Part shown: in pieces, positions 48,570 through 57,238 of the stretch
Layout of the letters: each line of letters begins with the position of its first letter
Numbering within the stretch: the first letter of the stretch is position 1
Position numbers and translations under genes: made by a program
Notes under the pieces: generated by a model
The model's database searches: none
What the model saw: only the letters and a program-made list of their open reading frames with translations
What the model was told of the DNA's origin: nothing
Origin: Streptomyces sp. SAT1
GTDB lineage: Bacteria > Actinomycetota > Actinomycetes > Streptomycetales > Streptomycetaceae
Direction of reading: 5' to 3'
Assembly (NCBI RefSeq): GCF_001654495.1
Contig: NZ_CP015849.1
Location: 1,261,001-1,325,000 of the forward strand
DNA: 64,000 nt

Positions 48570-49775
48570 ATGGTCACCGCAGCCCATTCCCCGGCACAGC
48601 ACTCCCACCCGTCCCCTCCGGCCCGTACGCCCGGCCCGGCGGCCCCCCGCCGCCTCCCGGCCCTGCGCCTGCTGGGGCCCAACTGGTACGGCTCGGTCAT
48701 GGGCACCGCCGCCGTCGCCGGGGCGGGTGCGGCGCTGCCGGTGCACGTCCCGGGGCTGCGCACGGTGTGCGCGGCCGTCTGGGCGCTCTCTCTGGTCCAG
48801 CTCGCCGTGTTGCTCACGGCCCGCGCGCTGCACTGGATCCACCATCGCGACCAGGCCCGCGCGCACCTCCTGGACCCGGCGGCGGCCCCGTTCTACGGCT
48901 GTCTCTCGATGGCGCTGCTCGCCGTGGGCGGCGGCGCGCTCTCGGTGGGCCGGGACTGGATCGGCGCGTCCGCCGCGCTCGTCCTGGACACCGCGCTGTT
49001 CACGGCCGGTACGGCGGTCGGGCTGGTGGCGGCGGTCGCGGTGCCGTACCTGATGGCCGTGCACCACCGGATCGAGCCGCGCGAGACGACACCGGTGTGG
49101 CTGCTGCCGGTGGTCGCGCCGATGGTGTCCGCCGCGCTGGGGCCCGCCCTGGTGCTGCACCTGCCGGCCGGTCAGCTGCGGGAGACCCTGCTGCTGGGCT
49201 GTGTGGCGATGTTCGGGCTGAGCCTGCTGGCGACGCTCGCCCTGCTGCCGCTGGTGCTGGGCCGGCTGCTGCTGGTGGGGCCGCTGCCGCTCGCGCTGAC
49301 GCCGACGCTGTTCCTGGTGCTGGGCCCGCTGGGGCAGTCGACGACGGCCGCCGGTGCCTTCGCGGACACCGCGCCGGGCGTCGTACCGGCCCCCTTCGAC
49401 ACGGGTTTCGCGGTCTTCGGGCTGCTGTACGGGGTGCCGGTCATGGGCTTCGCCGTGCTCTGGTTCGCCTTCGCCGCCGCCCAGGTGGTGCGCGCCGCCC
49501 GGCAGGGCATGGGCTTCGCCATGACGTGGTGGTCCTTCACCTTCCCGGTGGGCACCTGCGTGACCGGCGCCTCGGCCCTGGCCCGGCACACCCACCTCGT
49601 CGCGTACGACACGCTCGCCCTGGTCCTGTACGCGGTGCTGCTCACCGCGTGGGCCGCCGCGGCCGTGCACACCGCGCGCGGACTGCTCAGCGGAGCGCTG
49701 CTCGCAGCGCCTCGCCCAGCAGCCGCGGCGCCTCGGCCAGCGACGGCCCGTACCACGTCAGATGCCGTCCGCTGA
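48570..49775 (+). CDS. TDT family transporter (tellurite-resistance/dicarboxylate/SLAC1 fold)
   Basis: A 401-residue membrane protein with ten predicted helices between about residues 35 and 375. LGPNWYGSVMGTAAVA at the first helix and MGFAMTWWSFTFPVGTCVTG near the ninth are hallmarks of the TDT family, which exports C4-dicarboxylates, sulfite or related anions. Its last 30 residues overlap the 3' end of the convergent metal-receptor gene. Divergent LysR suggests induction by its substrate. Confidence 0.9.
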   Translation: MVTAAHSPAQHSHPSPPARTPGPAAPRRLPALRLLGPNWYGSVMGTAAVAGAGAALPVHVPGLRTVCAAVWALSLVQLAVLLTARALHWIHHRDQARAHLLDPAAAPFYGCLSMALLAVGGGALSVGRDWIGASAALVLDTALFTAGTAVGLVAAVAVPYLMAVHHRIEPRETTPVWLLPVVAPMVSAALGPALVLHLPAGQLRETLLLGCVAMFGLSLLATLALLPLVLGRLLLVGPLPLALTPTLFLVLGPLGQSTTAAGAFADTAPGVVPAPFDTGFAVFGLLYGVPVMGFAVLWFAFAAAQVVRAARQGMGFAMTWWSFTFPVGTCVTGASALARHTHLVAYDTLALVLYAVLLTAWAAAAVHTARGLLSGALLAAPRPAAAAPRPATARTTSDAVR

Positions 49776-50409
49776 CCAGCGCGCAGGGCAGGCCCGCGAA
49801 GACCTCGGGGCCGTCGGCGGCGGTGAACCGGTACGGCTCGTCCGGCAGCACGACCACGTCCGGGGCCGCCGCCCGCAGTTCCTCGACCGGGACGCGCGGG
49901 TAGCGCTCGGCGTGGCGGGCGTAGAGGTGGTCGACGCCCAGGCGGGCCAGCACGTCCCCGGCGAAGGTGTCCCGGCCGAGCACCATCCAGGGCCTGCGCC
50001 ACACCGGCACGACGGCGGTCGTACGGACCTCGGGGGCGGGCGGCGCCGCCCAGGCGGCCTCCGCCTCGTCCAGCCAGCGCGGCCGGGCCGCCGCCCCGCA
50101 GGCCGTCAGCACCCGCGCCAGCTCGCGGAACGCGCCCGGTACGTCCCGCACCTCGGTCACCAGCACCTCGGTCCCGGCGGCACGCAGCGCGTCGAGGTCG
50201 GGCGCGCGGTTCTCCTCCTCGTTGGCGATCACCAGATCGGGGGCGAGGGCGGCGATGCGGCCGGTGTCGGGGTTCTTGGTGCCGCCGACACGGACGACGT
50301 CCAGGCCGGCCGGGTGACTGCACCAGTCGGTGGCGCCGGCCAGCGCGCCGGGGACGGTCGCGGCGACCGCCTCGGTGAGCGAGGGGACCAGGGAGACGAC
50401 GCGGACCAT
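49687..50409 (-). CDS. Helical-backbone metal receptor (BtuF-like), no signal peptide
   Basis: A 240-residue class III periplasmic-binding fold: VVSLVPSLTEAVAA at the start, CSHPAGLDVVRVGGTKNPD, IAALAPDLVIANEEENR, DTFAGDVLARLGVDHLY and APDVVVLPDEPYRF. It resembles cobalamin/siderophore-binding BtuF and FhuD, yet lacks any signal peptide or lipobox, and no permease or ATPase is adjacent. It may be a cytosolic binding protein. Start overlaps the stop of the cupin-XRE gene (TGATG). Confidence 0.85.
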   Translation of the reverse strand: MVRVVSLVPSLTEAVAATVPGALAGATDWCSHPAGLDVVRVGGTKNPDTGRIAALAPDLVIANEEENRAPDLDALRAAGTEVLVTEVRDVPGAFRELARVLTACGAAARPRWLDEAEAAWAAPPAPEVRTTAVVPVWRRPWMVLGRDTFAGDVLARLGVDHLYARHAERYPRVPVEELRAAAPDVVVLPDEPYRFTAADGPEVFAGLPCALVSGRHLTWYGPSLAEAPRLLGEALRAALR

Positions 50410-50984
50410 CAGCGCGTCCGGTCCTGCACCGCCTCGATGTGCTCGGCCACCGCGACCACGATCACGCGGGTGTCCGCGACGGTGGCCCGCCAGCGGTGGC
50501 GCACCCCGCCGGTCAGATACATGGTGTCGCCGCGCACCAGCCGGTAGGCGCGGCCCTCGGCCTCGACCTCGACCGCGCCGTCGGCGACGTACATCAGCTC
50601 GTCGTTGCGGTGCTGGAACTCGCGGCCGGCGTCGTGGTCCCCGGTGAACTCCGAGGCGTGCAGCTGGTGGTGGCCGCGGACCAGGGCGCGCACCCGGGGC
50701 GCCGGTTCCGGCTCGCCCGTCTCGGGCAGCTCGGCGCGGACCACGTCGACGCTGCACGCCGGGTCGGCCGCGGCCAGCAGTTCCACCGCGGTGGTGCGCA
50801 GCGCGTCGGCGACCTTCTCCAGGGAGCTTCGGCTGGGGCGGGCCCGGTCGTTCTCGATCTGGCTCAGGAAGGGCACCGACAGGCCGCTGCGCCCGGCCAC
50901 GACGGCGAGGGTGAGGTTCAGTGCGCGGCGGCGGCGCCGTACGGCCGCGCCCACGCGCAGGGGCTGTTCTTTGTGGTCGCCCAT
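50409..50984 (-). CDS. XRE family regulator with cupin domain
   Basis: A 191-residue regulator: HTH_3 domain about 8-65 (RVGAAVRRRRRALNLTLAVVAGRSGLSVPFLSQIENDRARPS) and a C-terminal cupin (about 115-185, HRNDELMYVADGAVEVEAEGRAYRLVRGDTMYLTGGVRHRWRA) with the His/Glu pattern of a metal- or small-ligand-binding barrel. Family members such as PuuR and SutR regulate polyamine and sulfur genes. Coupled to the BtuF-like protein. An upstream ATG start is possible but adds Arg-rich sequence. Confidence 0.9.
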   Translation of the reverse strand: MGDHKEQPLRVGAAVRRRRRALNLTLAVVAGRSGLSVPFLSQIENDRARPSRSSLEKVADALRTTAVELLAAADPACSVDVVRAELPETGEPEPAPRVRALVRGHHQLHASEFTGDHDAGREFQHRNDELMYVADGAVEVEAEGRAYRLVRGDTMYLTGGVRHRWRATVADTRVIVVAVAEHIEAVQDRTR

Positions 50985-51104
50985 CGCTCCGGCTCCCTCC
51001 TTCGCTCGTCGTCGTGCTGTCCGCGGGCCCGCTCGGCGGTCCGCCCCCACGCGGTCCGTCCCGGGCTCCGTGCCGGGGCGCACCGCTCCTGTTGAGTTGT
51101 CTGC

Positions 51105-51133
51105 ACCCTACGCATGTTCGGCAAACCGTTTCA
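51105..51133 (-). promoter_or_regulatory. Promoter of the XRE-cupin operon
   Basis: On the minus strand TGAAAC (51128-51133), 17-bp spacer, TAGGGT (51105-51110). The 400-bp gap around it otherwise holds only the terminator on its right; no gene is seen in 50985-51285. Confidence 0.45.
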
Positions 51134-51285
51134 CGTGCCCGTCACTTCCCCGTACGCCTCCCGTCGTCGCGACCCCCTGGTTCACGCCGCGATCCGGTCG
51201 CGCTCACAGCCACCGTACGGGCTCCGGTGCCGTACGGGGCGGTGGGGTGACGGTCCGTGATTGGCCGGATCCGCCCGGTGGACGG

Positions 51286-51341
51286 CCCGAGGGGCGGGTC
51301 CGGCCACACCGTCAGGTGCGTGGCCGGACCCGCCCCTCGGG
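51286..51341 (-). terminator. 22-bp perfect stem-loop terminator
   Basis: Arms 51286-51307 and 51320-51341 are exact complements around a 12-nt loop, 44 bp beyond the betaine transporter stop. The longest perfect hairpin in the window. Confidence 0.9.
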
Positions 51342-51384
51342 CGGTGTGCGGTGCGGCGGGCCGCCGGGCGCGCCGCCGGTGCCG

Positions 51385-54000
51385 CTACTGCGGGGTCATC
51401 CGCTGGACGACGTCCGGGTGCTTCGCGATCCAGGCGTCGACGGCCTCGTCCTCCTGGGCCTTGCCGCGGGCGTTGATCTCGCTCTCCAGGCTGCCCAGCT
51501 CGTCCTCGCTCATCCGGAACTTCTTGATCCACTCGGTGAGCTGCGGGTACTGCTCGGGGAACTTCTCGCTGGAGATGGTGCGGATGGTGTTGCCCTCGCC
51601 GAAGAGCTTCTTGTCGTCGGCGAGCTTGGTGAGGCCGTAGCGGCTGTAGGCCCAGTGCGGGGACCACAGCACGACGGCGACGGGCTGCTTCTTGGCGTAC
51701 GCGCGCTTCAGCTCGGCGAGCATCGCGGGCGTGGAGCCGTCGACGACCTTGTACTCCTTGTCCAGGCCGTAGCCGGGCAGGACCTTGCTCTTGAGGAGGG
51801 TCATCTCACCGGTGCCCGGCTCGATGCCGATGATCTTCCCGCCGAACTCGCCCGACTTGCCCTTCAGGTCCGCCAGGGACTTCACGTCCTTGACGTAGGA
51901 GGGCACGGCGATCTCCAGGGACGTCGGCTGGTACCAGGTGCCGAGGTCCTTGAGCTTGTCCTTGCTCTTGTCCCAGTAGTTCTTCTGGGCGTAGGGCAGC
52001 CAGGCGTCGAAGTTGAGGTCGATGTCCCCGCCGGCCAGGCCGGTGTAGACGGGGCCGACGTCCATCTGCTTGAGGTTCAGCTTGTAGCCGCGCCGCTCCA
52101 GGACGTGCTTCCACAGGTGGGTGACGGCGACGTCCTCGTCCCAGGGGAACCAGGCGACGTTCAGCGGGCGCTCGGCCTCGGCCGGGGTGCCCCCGGAGCC
52201 GCCGGGCACCGGGGCCAGCTTGTCGACGACGTCCGGGTTGGACTTCAGCCAGGTGCGCACGGCGTCCTGCTGCCGCCCCTTGCCGGCCTTGTTGATCTCG
52301 GCCTCCAGGCTGGTGAGCTGCTTCTCGTCCAGCTTGAAGTTCTTCAGCCAGTCGCCGACGACCGGGTTGTCGTCGGCGAAGCCCTTGCGGGACAGTGTGT
52401 GCACGCCGTCGCCCTTGCCCCAGGCGCCCTTGGGGTCCTTGAGCTTCTTCAGGTCGTAGTCGTTGTACGCCCAGTGCGGCGACCACAGGGTGACGAGGAC
52501 CGGTTCCTTCTTGCTGTAGGCGCGCTTCAGCTCGGCCAGCATGGCGGGCGTGGAGCTGTCGACGACCTTGTACTCCTTGTCCAGGCCGTAGTCCTTGAGG
52601 ACCTTGCTCTTGAGCAGGGCCATCTCGCCGGCGCTGGGCTCGATGCCGGTGATCTTCCCGCCGAACAGGGACGCCTTGCCCTTGAGGTCGTCGAGGGAGT
52701 TGATGTCCTTCATGTACGAGGGCACGCTCAGCTCCAGCGAGGTCGGCCCGTACCAGGAGCCGAGGTCGTCGAGCCGGTCGCCGTACTTCTTCCAGTACTG
52801 CGCGTGGGTCGTGGGCAGCCAGGAGTCCGTCTCGAAGTCGACGCTGCCCTGGGCGAGCGAGGTGTAGAGCGGTCCGGCGTCGAACTGGCGGGCGTCGACC
52901 TTGTAGCCGCGCCGCTCCAGGACCTCCTTCCACAGGAAGGTGGAGGCCACGCCCTCGTCCCAGGGGATGTAGCCGATGGTGACCTTCTTGCCCTTGCCGA
53001 CGTTCTGGCCGTCGTCGGCGGCGGTGGCGCTGTCGCCGCCCCCGAAGACGCCCATGCCGCCGGCGGCCAGCGCGAGCACGACCACGCCGATCACGGCGAT
53101 CTGCGGGCTGGGCCGGTACGACCAGATCTTCAGGCCGGCCAGCGCGCGGGCGCGGGCGGCGGCCCGGCGGCCGAGCGGCGAGACCTGGGTGCCCAGGGCG
53201 TTGGTCATGCGGTCCAGGTAGATCGCGAGGATCACGATGGCGACGCCCGCCTCGGAGCCGAGGCCCACGTCGAGCTGGCCGATGGCCTCGTTGACGTCGC
53301 CGCCGAGGCCGCCGGTGCCGACCATGCCGGCGATCGCGGCCATGGACAGGCCGAGCATGATCACCTGGTTGACGCCGGCCATCACGGTGGGCAGCGCCAG
53401 CGGCAGCTGGACGCGCAGCAGGATGCTGCGGGGCGTGCTGCCGAACGCCTCGGCGGCCTCCACCAGTTCCTCGTCGACCTGGCGGATGCCCAGCTCGGTC
53501 ATGCGCACGCCGGGGGCGAGCGCGAAGATCAGGGTGGCGACGATGCCCGCGGGACCGCCGGTGCCGAAGAACAGGATGGCCGGGATGAGGTAGACCATCG
53601 CCGGCAGCGTCTGCATGAAGTCCAGGAAGGGCCGCACGATCGCGCTGACCCGGTCCGAACGGGCCGCCCAGACACCGACGGGTACGGAGATCACCAGGGC
53701 GATGATCGTGGCGACCAGGACGAGCGCCAGGGTGACCATCGCGTCGTCCCACAGCCCGAGGGAGTCGATGAAGGCGAACCCGACGAAGGCGAGGACACCG
53801 GCCAGGGTGCCGCGCAGCCAGAAGGCGAGCACCGCGAAGATGCCGGCCAGCAGCAGCGGCTCGGGCGCCTGGAGGACGGCGTTGATGCCGTCGTAGGCGC
53901 CGGTGAAGACGGTCTTGAAGAAGTCGAAGAGCCAGGACATGTGGCCCAGCAGCCAGTCGACCGCGGAGTTGACCCAGTCGCCGAGCGGGATCCTAGGCAC
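51385..54000 (-). CDS. Glycine betaine ABC permease fused to two tandem binding domains
   Basis: An 871-residue OpuA-like protein. Residues 1-320 are the permease (about seven helices; EAAEAFGSTPRSILLRVQLPLALPTVMAG is the EAA loop). Two OpuAC binding domains follow: about 338-590 and 611-868, joined by a GGSGG linker. Each has the aromatic betaine cage: YIPWDEG and LWSPHWAY in the first, WFPWDED and LWSPHWAY in the second. Most homologues have one or two separate binding proteins. GTG overlaps the ATPase stop by 8 nt. Takes up glycine betaine or related osmolytes. Confidence 0.93.
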   Translation of the reverse strand: MPRIPLGDWVNSAVDWLLGHMSWLFDFFKTVFTGAYDGINAVLQAPEPLLLAGIFAVLAFWLRGTLAGVLAFVGFAFIDSLGLWDDAMVTLALVLVATIIALVISVPVGVWAARSDRVSAIVRPFLDFMQTLPAMVYLIPAILFFGTGGPAGIVATLIFALAPGVRMTELGIRQVDEELVEAAEAFGSTPRSILLRVQLPLALPTVMAGVNQVIMLGLSMAAIAGMVGTGGLGGDVNEAIGQLDVGLGSEAGVAIVILAIYLDRMTNALGTQVSPLGRRAAARARALAGLKIWSYRPSPQIAVIGVVVLALAAGGMGVFGGGDSATAADDGQNVGKGKKVTIGYIPWDEGVASTFLWKEVLERRGYKVDARQFDAGPLYTSLAQGSVDFETDSWLPTTHAQYWKKYGDRLDDLGSWYGPTSLELSVPSYMKDINSLDDLKGKASLFGGKITGIEPSAGEMALLKSKVLKDYGLDKEYKVVDSSTPAMLAELKRAYSKKEPVLVTLWSPHWAYNDYDLKKLKDPKGAWGKGDGVHTLSRKGFADDNPVVGDWLKNFKLDEKQLTSLEAEINKAGKGRQQDAVRTWLKSNPDVVDKLAPVPGGSGGTPAEAERPLNVAWFPWDEDVAVTHLWKHVLERRGYKLNLKQMDVGPVYTGLAGGDIDLNFDAWLPYAQKNYWDKSKDKLKDLGTWYQPTSLEIAVPSYVKDVKSLADLKGKSGEFGGKIIGIEPGTGEMTLLKSKVLPGYGLDKEYKVVDGSTPAMLAELKRAYAKKQPVAVVLWSPHWAYSRYGLTKLADDKKLFGEGNTIRTISSEKFPEQYPQLTEWIKKFRMSEDELGSLESEINARGKAQEDEAVDAWIAKHPDVVQRMTPQ

Positions 54001-55102
54001 GGGCCACCTCCTTCTTGCCGTCCTTGCCGCCCTTGCCGCGCGGCGCGTCGCAGGTCACGGGCGTGGCGTCGGCGGCGTCGGGCTCGTCGGCGAGGAAGCC
54101 GATGAGCCGCCCGCGCGGTACGACGCCCACCAGCTCGCGGTGCTCGTCGAGCACGGCGACCGGGTGGGGCAGCCGGGCGCTGAGCGCGCACAGCTCGGTG
54201 AACGGGGTGTGCGGCGTCGCGGTCTGGCAGCCGCAGTCGGCCTCGTCGCCCCGCACCTCGCGGTCCATGACCGACTCCGCGGTCAGGACGCGGGAGCGGT
54301 CGACGTCCTGGATGAAGGAGGCGACGTAGTCGCCCTCCGGGCGCAGCAGGATGTCCTCGGCGGTGCCGTTCTGCACGATCCGGCCGTCGCGCATGACGGC
54401 GATCCGGTCGCCCAGGCGCATGGCCTCGTTGAGGTCGTGGGTGATGAACACGATCGTCTTCTTCAGGGTCTTCTGGAGCTGGAGCAGCTGGTCCTGCATG
54501 TCACGGCGGATCAGCGGGTCCAGGGCGCTGAAGGACTCGTCCATCAGCAGCAGGTCGGCGTCGGTGGCGAGCGCGCGGGCGAGGCCGACGCGCTGCTGCA
54601 TGCCGCCGGACAGCTCGTCGGGCCAGGAGTCCTCCCAGCCGGCCAGGCCGCACAGGGCGAGCGCCTCGTCGGCGCGGCGTGCGCGCTCGGCGCGGGGCAC
54701 GCCCTGCACTTCCAGGCCGTACGCGGCGTTGTCGCGGACGCTGCGGTGCGGGAAGAGCGCGAAGTGCTGGAAGACCATGCTGATCTTCTTCGAGCGGACC
54801 TCGCGCAGTTCGCGGTCGGTGAGCGCGGTCAGGTCCTCGCCGTCGAAGCGCACCTGCCCGGCGGTCGGCTCCAGGAGGCCGTTCAGCATCCGAAGGAGTG
54901 TGGACTTGCCGGAGCCGGACAGCCCCATCACGACGAAGATCTGTCCGGGGTCCACGGTGAAGGAGGCGTCGATGACGGCGGCGGTGGTGCCGCCGGCCCG
55001 CAGTTCGTCGCGGCCGGCACCCTGCCGGAGTTTCTCCACTGCCTCGTCGGGTCGTCTGCCGAACACCTTGTACAGGTGTTGGGCCTCAAGCCTGGATGCC
55101 AC
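53993..55102 (-). CDS. Glycine betaine/proline ABC transporter ATPase
   Basis: A 369-residue OpuAA/ProV-type ATPase: Walker A GLSGSGKST, Q-loop MVFQHFAL, signature LSGGMQQRVGLARAL, Walker B LLLMDESFSALD, switch His in FITHDLNEA. After residue about 280 comes a CBS-like region (SVMDREV...HPVAVLDEHRELVGVVPRGRLIGFL) with a CGC Cys pair, which in OpuA senses ionic strength. Start moved two codons inward, to the GTG 5 nt from AGAGG. First gene of the betaine operon. Confidence 0.94.
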   Translation of the reverse strand: MASRLEAQHLYKVFGRRPDEAVEKLRQGAGRDELRAGGTTAAVIDASFTVDPGQIFVVMGLSGSGKSTLLRMLNGLLEPTAGQVRFDGEDLTALTDRELREVRSKKISMVFQHFALFPHRSVRDNAAYGLEVQGVPRAERARRADEALALCGLAGWEDSWPDELSGGMQQRVGLARALATDADLLLMDESFSALDPLIRRDMQDQLLQLQKTLKKTIVFITHDLNEAMRLGDRIAVMRDGRIVQNGTAEDILLRPEGDYVASFIQDVDRSRVLTAESVMDREVRGDEADCGCQTATPHTPFTELCALSARLPHPVAVLDEHRELVGVVPRGRLIGFLADEPDAADATPVTCDAPRGKGGKDGKKEVARA

Positions 55103-55151
55103 GCGCACCTCTCGTCATAGGGGACAGGGACAGTTGCGAAGGATCAGTAAC

Positions 55152-55168
55152 AGTTGAATAACGCAACT
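55152..55168. promoter_or_regulatory. AGTTG-N7-CAACT operator upstream of betaine operon
   Basis: Perfect 5-7-5 inverted repeat in an AT-rich patch, 50 nt upstream of the ATPase start; another AGTTG is at 55131-55135. Candidate site for an osmotic or betaine-responsive regulator. Confidence 0.55.
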
Positions 55169-55265
55169 ACCTTCGCTCGGGCCCGCGCCTGCCCAGGTCC
55201 CCCGGGGGCAAACACAAAAGTGGCGTGGCTCACACGGCGCCGGGTGACTGTCAGTGGGGTACGGC

Positions 55266-56198
55266 ATGATGCGAGGCGTGACCGGACCACTGATGCTCCT
55301 CGACAGCGCCTCCCTGTACTTCCGCGCCTACTTCGGCGTCCCGGAGTCCGTCAGGGCCCCCGACGGCACCCCGGTGAACGCGGTGCGCGGACTGCTCGAC
55401 TTCATCGACCGCCTGGTCCGCGACCACCGGCCCGCCCACCTGGTGGCCTGCATGGACGCCGACTGGCGGCCGCACTGGCGGGTGGAGCTGATCCCGTCCT
55501 ACAAGGCGCACCGCGTGGCCGCGGAGCACCCGGGCGGCCCGGACGAGGAGGAGGTGCCCGACACCCTCTCGCCGCAGGTCCCGGTCATCGAGGCGGTGCT
55601 CGACGCCCTCGGCATCGCCCGCGTGGGCGTCGCCGGGTACGAGGCCGACGACGTCATCGGCACCTTCACCGCCCGCGCCGCCGGCCCGGTCGACATCGTC
55701 ACCGGCGACCGCGATCTGTACCAGCTGGTGGACGACGCGCGCGGGGTGCGCGTGCTCTACCCGCTCAAGGGTGTCGGCACGCTCCAGCTCACCGACGAGG
55801 CGGTGCTGCGCGAGAAGTATGGAGTCGACGGCGGCGGGTACGCGGACCTGGCACTGCTGCGCGGCGATCCGAGCGACGGTCTGCCGGGCGTGCCCGGCAT
55901 CGGGGAGAAGACGGCGGCCCGGCTGCTCGACGCCTTCGGCGACCTGGCCGGGATCATGGCCGCGGTCGACGACCCGCGGGCGAAGCTCACCCCGGCGCAG
56001 CGCAGACGGCTGGAGGAGGCGCGCCCGTATCTCGCGGTGGCCCCGAAGGTCGTGCGCGTGGCCCGGGACGTCCCGCTGCCGGACGTCGACACGGCCCTGC
56101 CGCGCACCCCGCGCGATGCGGCGGCGCTGGCGGAGCTGTCCGGCCGCTGGGGACTGGGCGGCTCCCTCCAACGCCTGGTCAGCACCCTGGAGGCGTGA
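55266..56198 (+). CDS. 5'-3' exonuclease (FEN-like)
   Basis: A 310-residue stand-alone nuclease resembling the N-terminal domain of PolA. Metal-binding acidic residues: LLDSASLYFRAYF, CMDADWRPHWR, YEADDVIGTF, VTGDRDLYQL; the helix-hairpin-helix is PGVPGIGEKTAARLL. It removes RNA primers or 5' flaps during replication and repair. Start chosen at MMRGV; a GTG four codons earlier and GTG at VTGPLM are alternatives. Divergent from the betaine operon. Confidence 0.92.
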   Translation: MMRGVTGPLMLLDSASLYFRAYFGVPESVRAPDGTPVNAVRGLLDFIDRLVRDHRPAHLVACMDADWRPHWRVELIPSYKAHRVAAEHPGGPDEEEVPDTLSPQVPVIEAVLDALGIARVGVAGYEADDVIGTFTARAAGPVDIVTGDRDLYQLVDDARGVRVLYPLKGVGTLQLTDEAVLREKYGVDGGGYADLALLRGDPSDGLPGVPGIGEKTAARLLDAFGDLAGIMAAVDDPRAKLTPAQRRRLEEARPYLAVAPKVVRVARDVPLPDVDTALPRTPRDAAALAELSGRWGLGGSLQRLVSTLEA

Positions 56199-56264
56199 CG
56201 CGGAGCGACGACGCGCACGGGGAAGTCCCCCGCGGAAGAGGTGCCGCCCGGCGGAAGGTGCTAA

Positions 56265-56280
56265 CTTAGGTAAGCCTAAG
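56265..56280 (+). promoter_or_regulatory. Iron box (DmdR1/IdeR type)
   Basis: CTTAGG-TAAG-CCTAAG, a perfect 6-4-6 dyad matching the TTAGG...CCTAA pattern of DtxR-family boxes, 21 bp before the siderophore-interacting protein's start. Confidence 0.8.
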
Positions 56281-56301
56281 CACGTGAACTGGGAGGCCGT
56301 C

Positions 56302-57147
56302 ATGGCAGAACGTCCGGCGCGCAAACCGCGAAGGGTCCACACCGCGCGGGTGATCCGCACCGAACGGCTCACTCCGCACATGCAGCGCGTGGTGCTCGGC
56401 GGCGAGGAGCTGGCCGGCTTCGCGGCCGACACCTGCACGGACCACTATGTGAAGCTGCTGTTCCCGGCCCCCGGCGTCACCTATCCCGAGCCCTTCGACC
56501 TGCAGCGCGTCCGCGAGGAGTTCCCGCCCGAGCAGTGGCCGGTGACCCGGACCTACACCGTGCGCGCCTGGGACGCCGAGCACCGCGAGCTGAGCATCGA
56601 CTTCGTGGTGCACGGCGACGAGGGCCTGGCCGGCCCCTGGTCGCTGCGCGTGCGGCCGGGCGACGTGGTGCGCTTCATGGGCCCCGGCGGCGCCTACGCC
56701 CCGGACCCCACCGCCGACTGGCATCTGCTGGCCGGTGACGAGAGCGCCCTGCCCGCCATCGCCCGCTCTTTGGAGGCCATGCCCCCGGGCGTCACCGCGC
56801 ACGCCTTCGTGGAGGTCTCCGGGCCCGAGGAGGAGCAGAAGATCGACTCCGACGTGGAGGTCGTCTGGCTGCACCGCGGCGAGCGGCCCGTCGGCGAGGC
56901 CCTGGTCGAGGCCGTACGGGCGCTGGACTTCCCCGTCGGCCGCGTGCAGGCCTTCGTACATGGCGAGGCGGGCTTCGTGAAGGAGCTGCGGCGGCTGCTG
57001 CGCGTCGAGCACGGCGTCCCCCGCGAGGACCTGTCGATCTCCGGCTACTGGCGCCTGGGCCACAACGAGGACGGCTGGCAGGCCTCCAAGTCCGAGTGGA
57101 ACGCCCGTGTCGAGGCCGAGCAGGAGGGTGCGCCGAGCGCCGCCTGA
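56302..57147 (+). CDS. Siderophore-interacting protein (FAD ferric reductase)
   Basis: A 281-residue FAD-dependent reductase of the SIP/ViuB family. FAD site WPVTRTYTVRAWD, the following IDFVVHGDEGLAGPWS strand, and the C-terminal NAD(P)H-binding half with HLLAGDESALPAIARSLEAMP. It reduces ferric siderophores inside the cell to release iron. Start is 5 nt from GGGAGG; a good iron box precedes it, so repression by iron-loaded DmdR1 is expected. Confidence 0.93.
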   Translation: MAERPARKPRRVHTARVIRTERLTPHMQRVVLGGEELAGFAADTCTDHYVKLLFPAPGVTYPEPFDLQRVREEFPPEQWPVTRTYTVRAWDAEHRELSIDFVVHGDEGLAGPWSLRVRPGDVVRFMGPGGAYAPDPTADWHLLAGDESALPAIARSLEAMPPGVTAHAFVEVSGPEEEQKIDSDVEVVWLHRGERPVGEALVEAVRALDFPVGRVQAFVHGEAGFVKELRRLLRVEHGVPREDLSISGYWRLGHNEDGWQASKSEWNARVEAEQEGAPSAA

Positions 57148-57162
57148 GCCGAGGACGCATCC

Positions 57163-57201
57163 CGAGGGGCGGCACCCACGCACGCGGGGGGCCGCCCCTC
57201 G
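57163..57201. terminator. Bidirectional terminator hairpin
   Basis: CGAGGGGCGGC/GCCGCCCCTCG, 11-bp stem with 17-nt loop, between convergent genes. Confidence 0.75.
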
Positions 57202-57238
57202 CGTCGTCGCACGCGGGCGCGGTCCGCGCCCGGCCCGC

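Noticed and set aside
46299..49775. 1158-codon plus-strand frame running into the TDT transporter
   Set aside because: The part before 48570 overlaps other genes in other frames and is Arg/Pro/Ser-rich; only the last 401 codons have transporter sequence.
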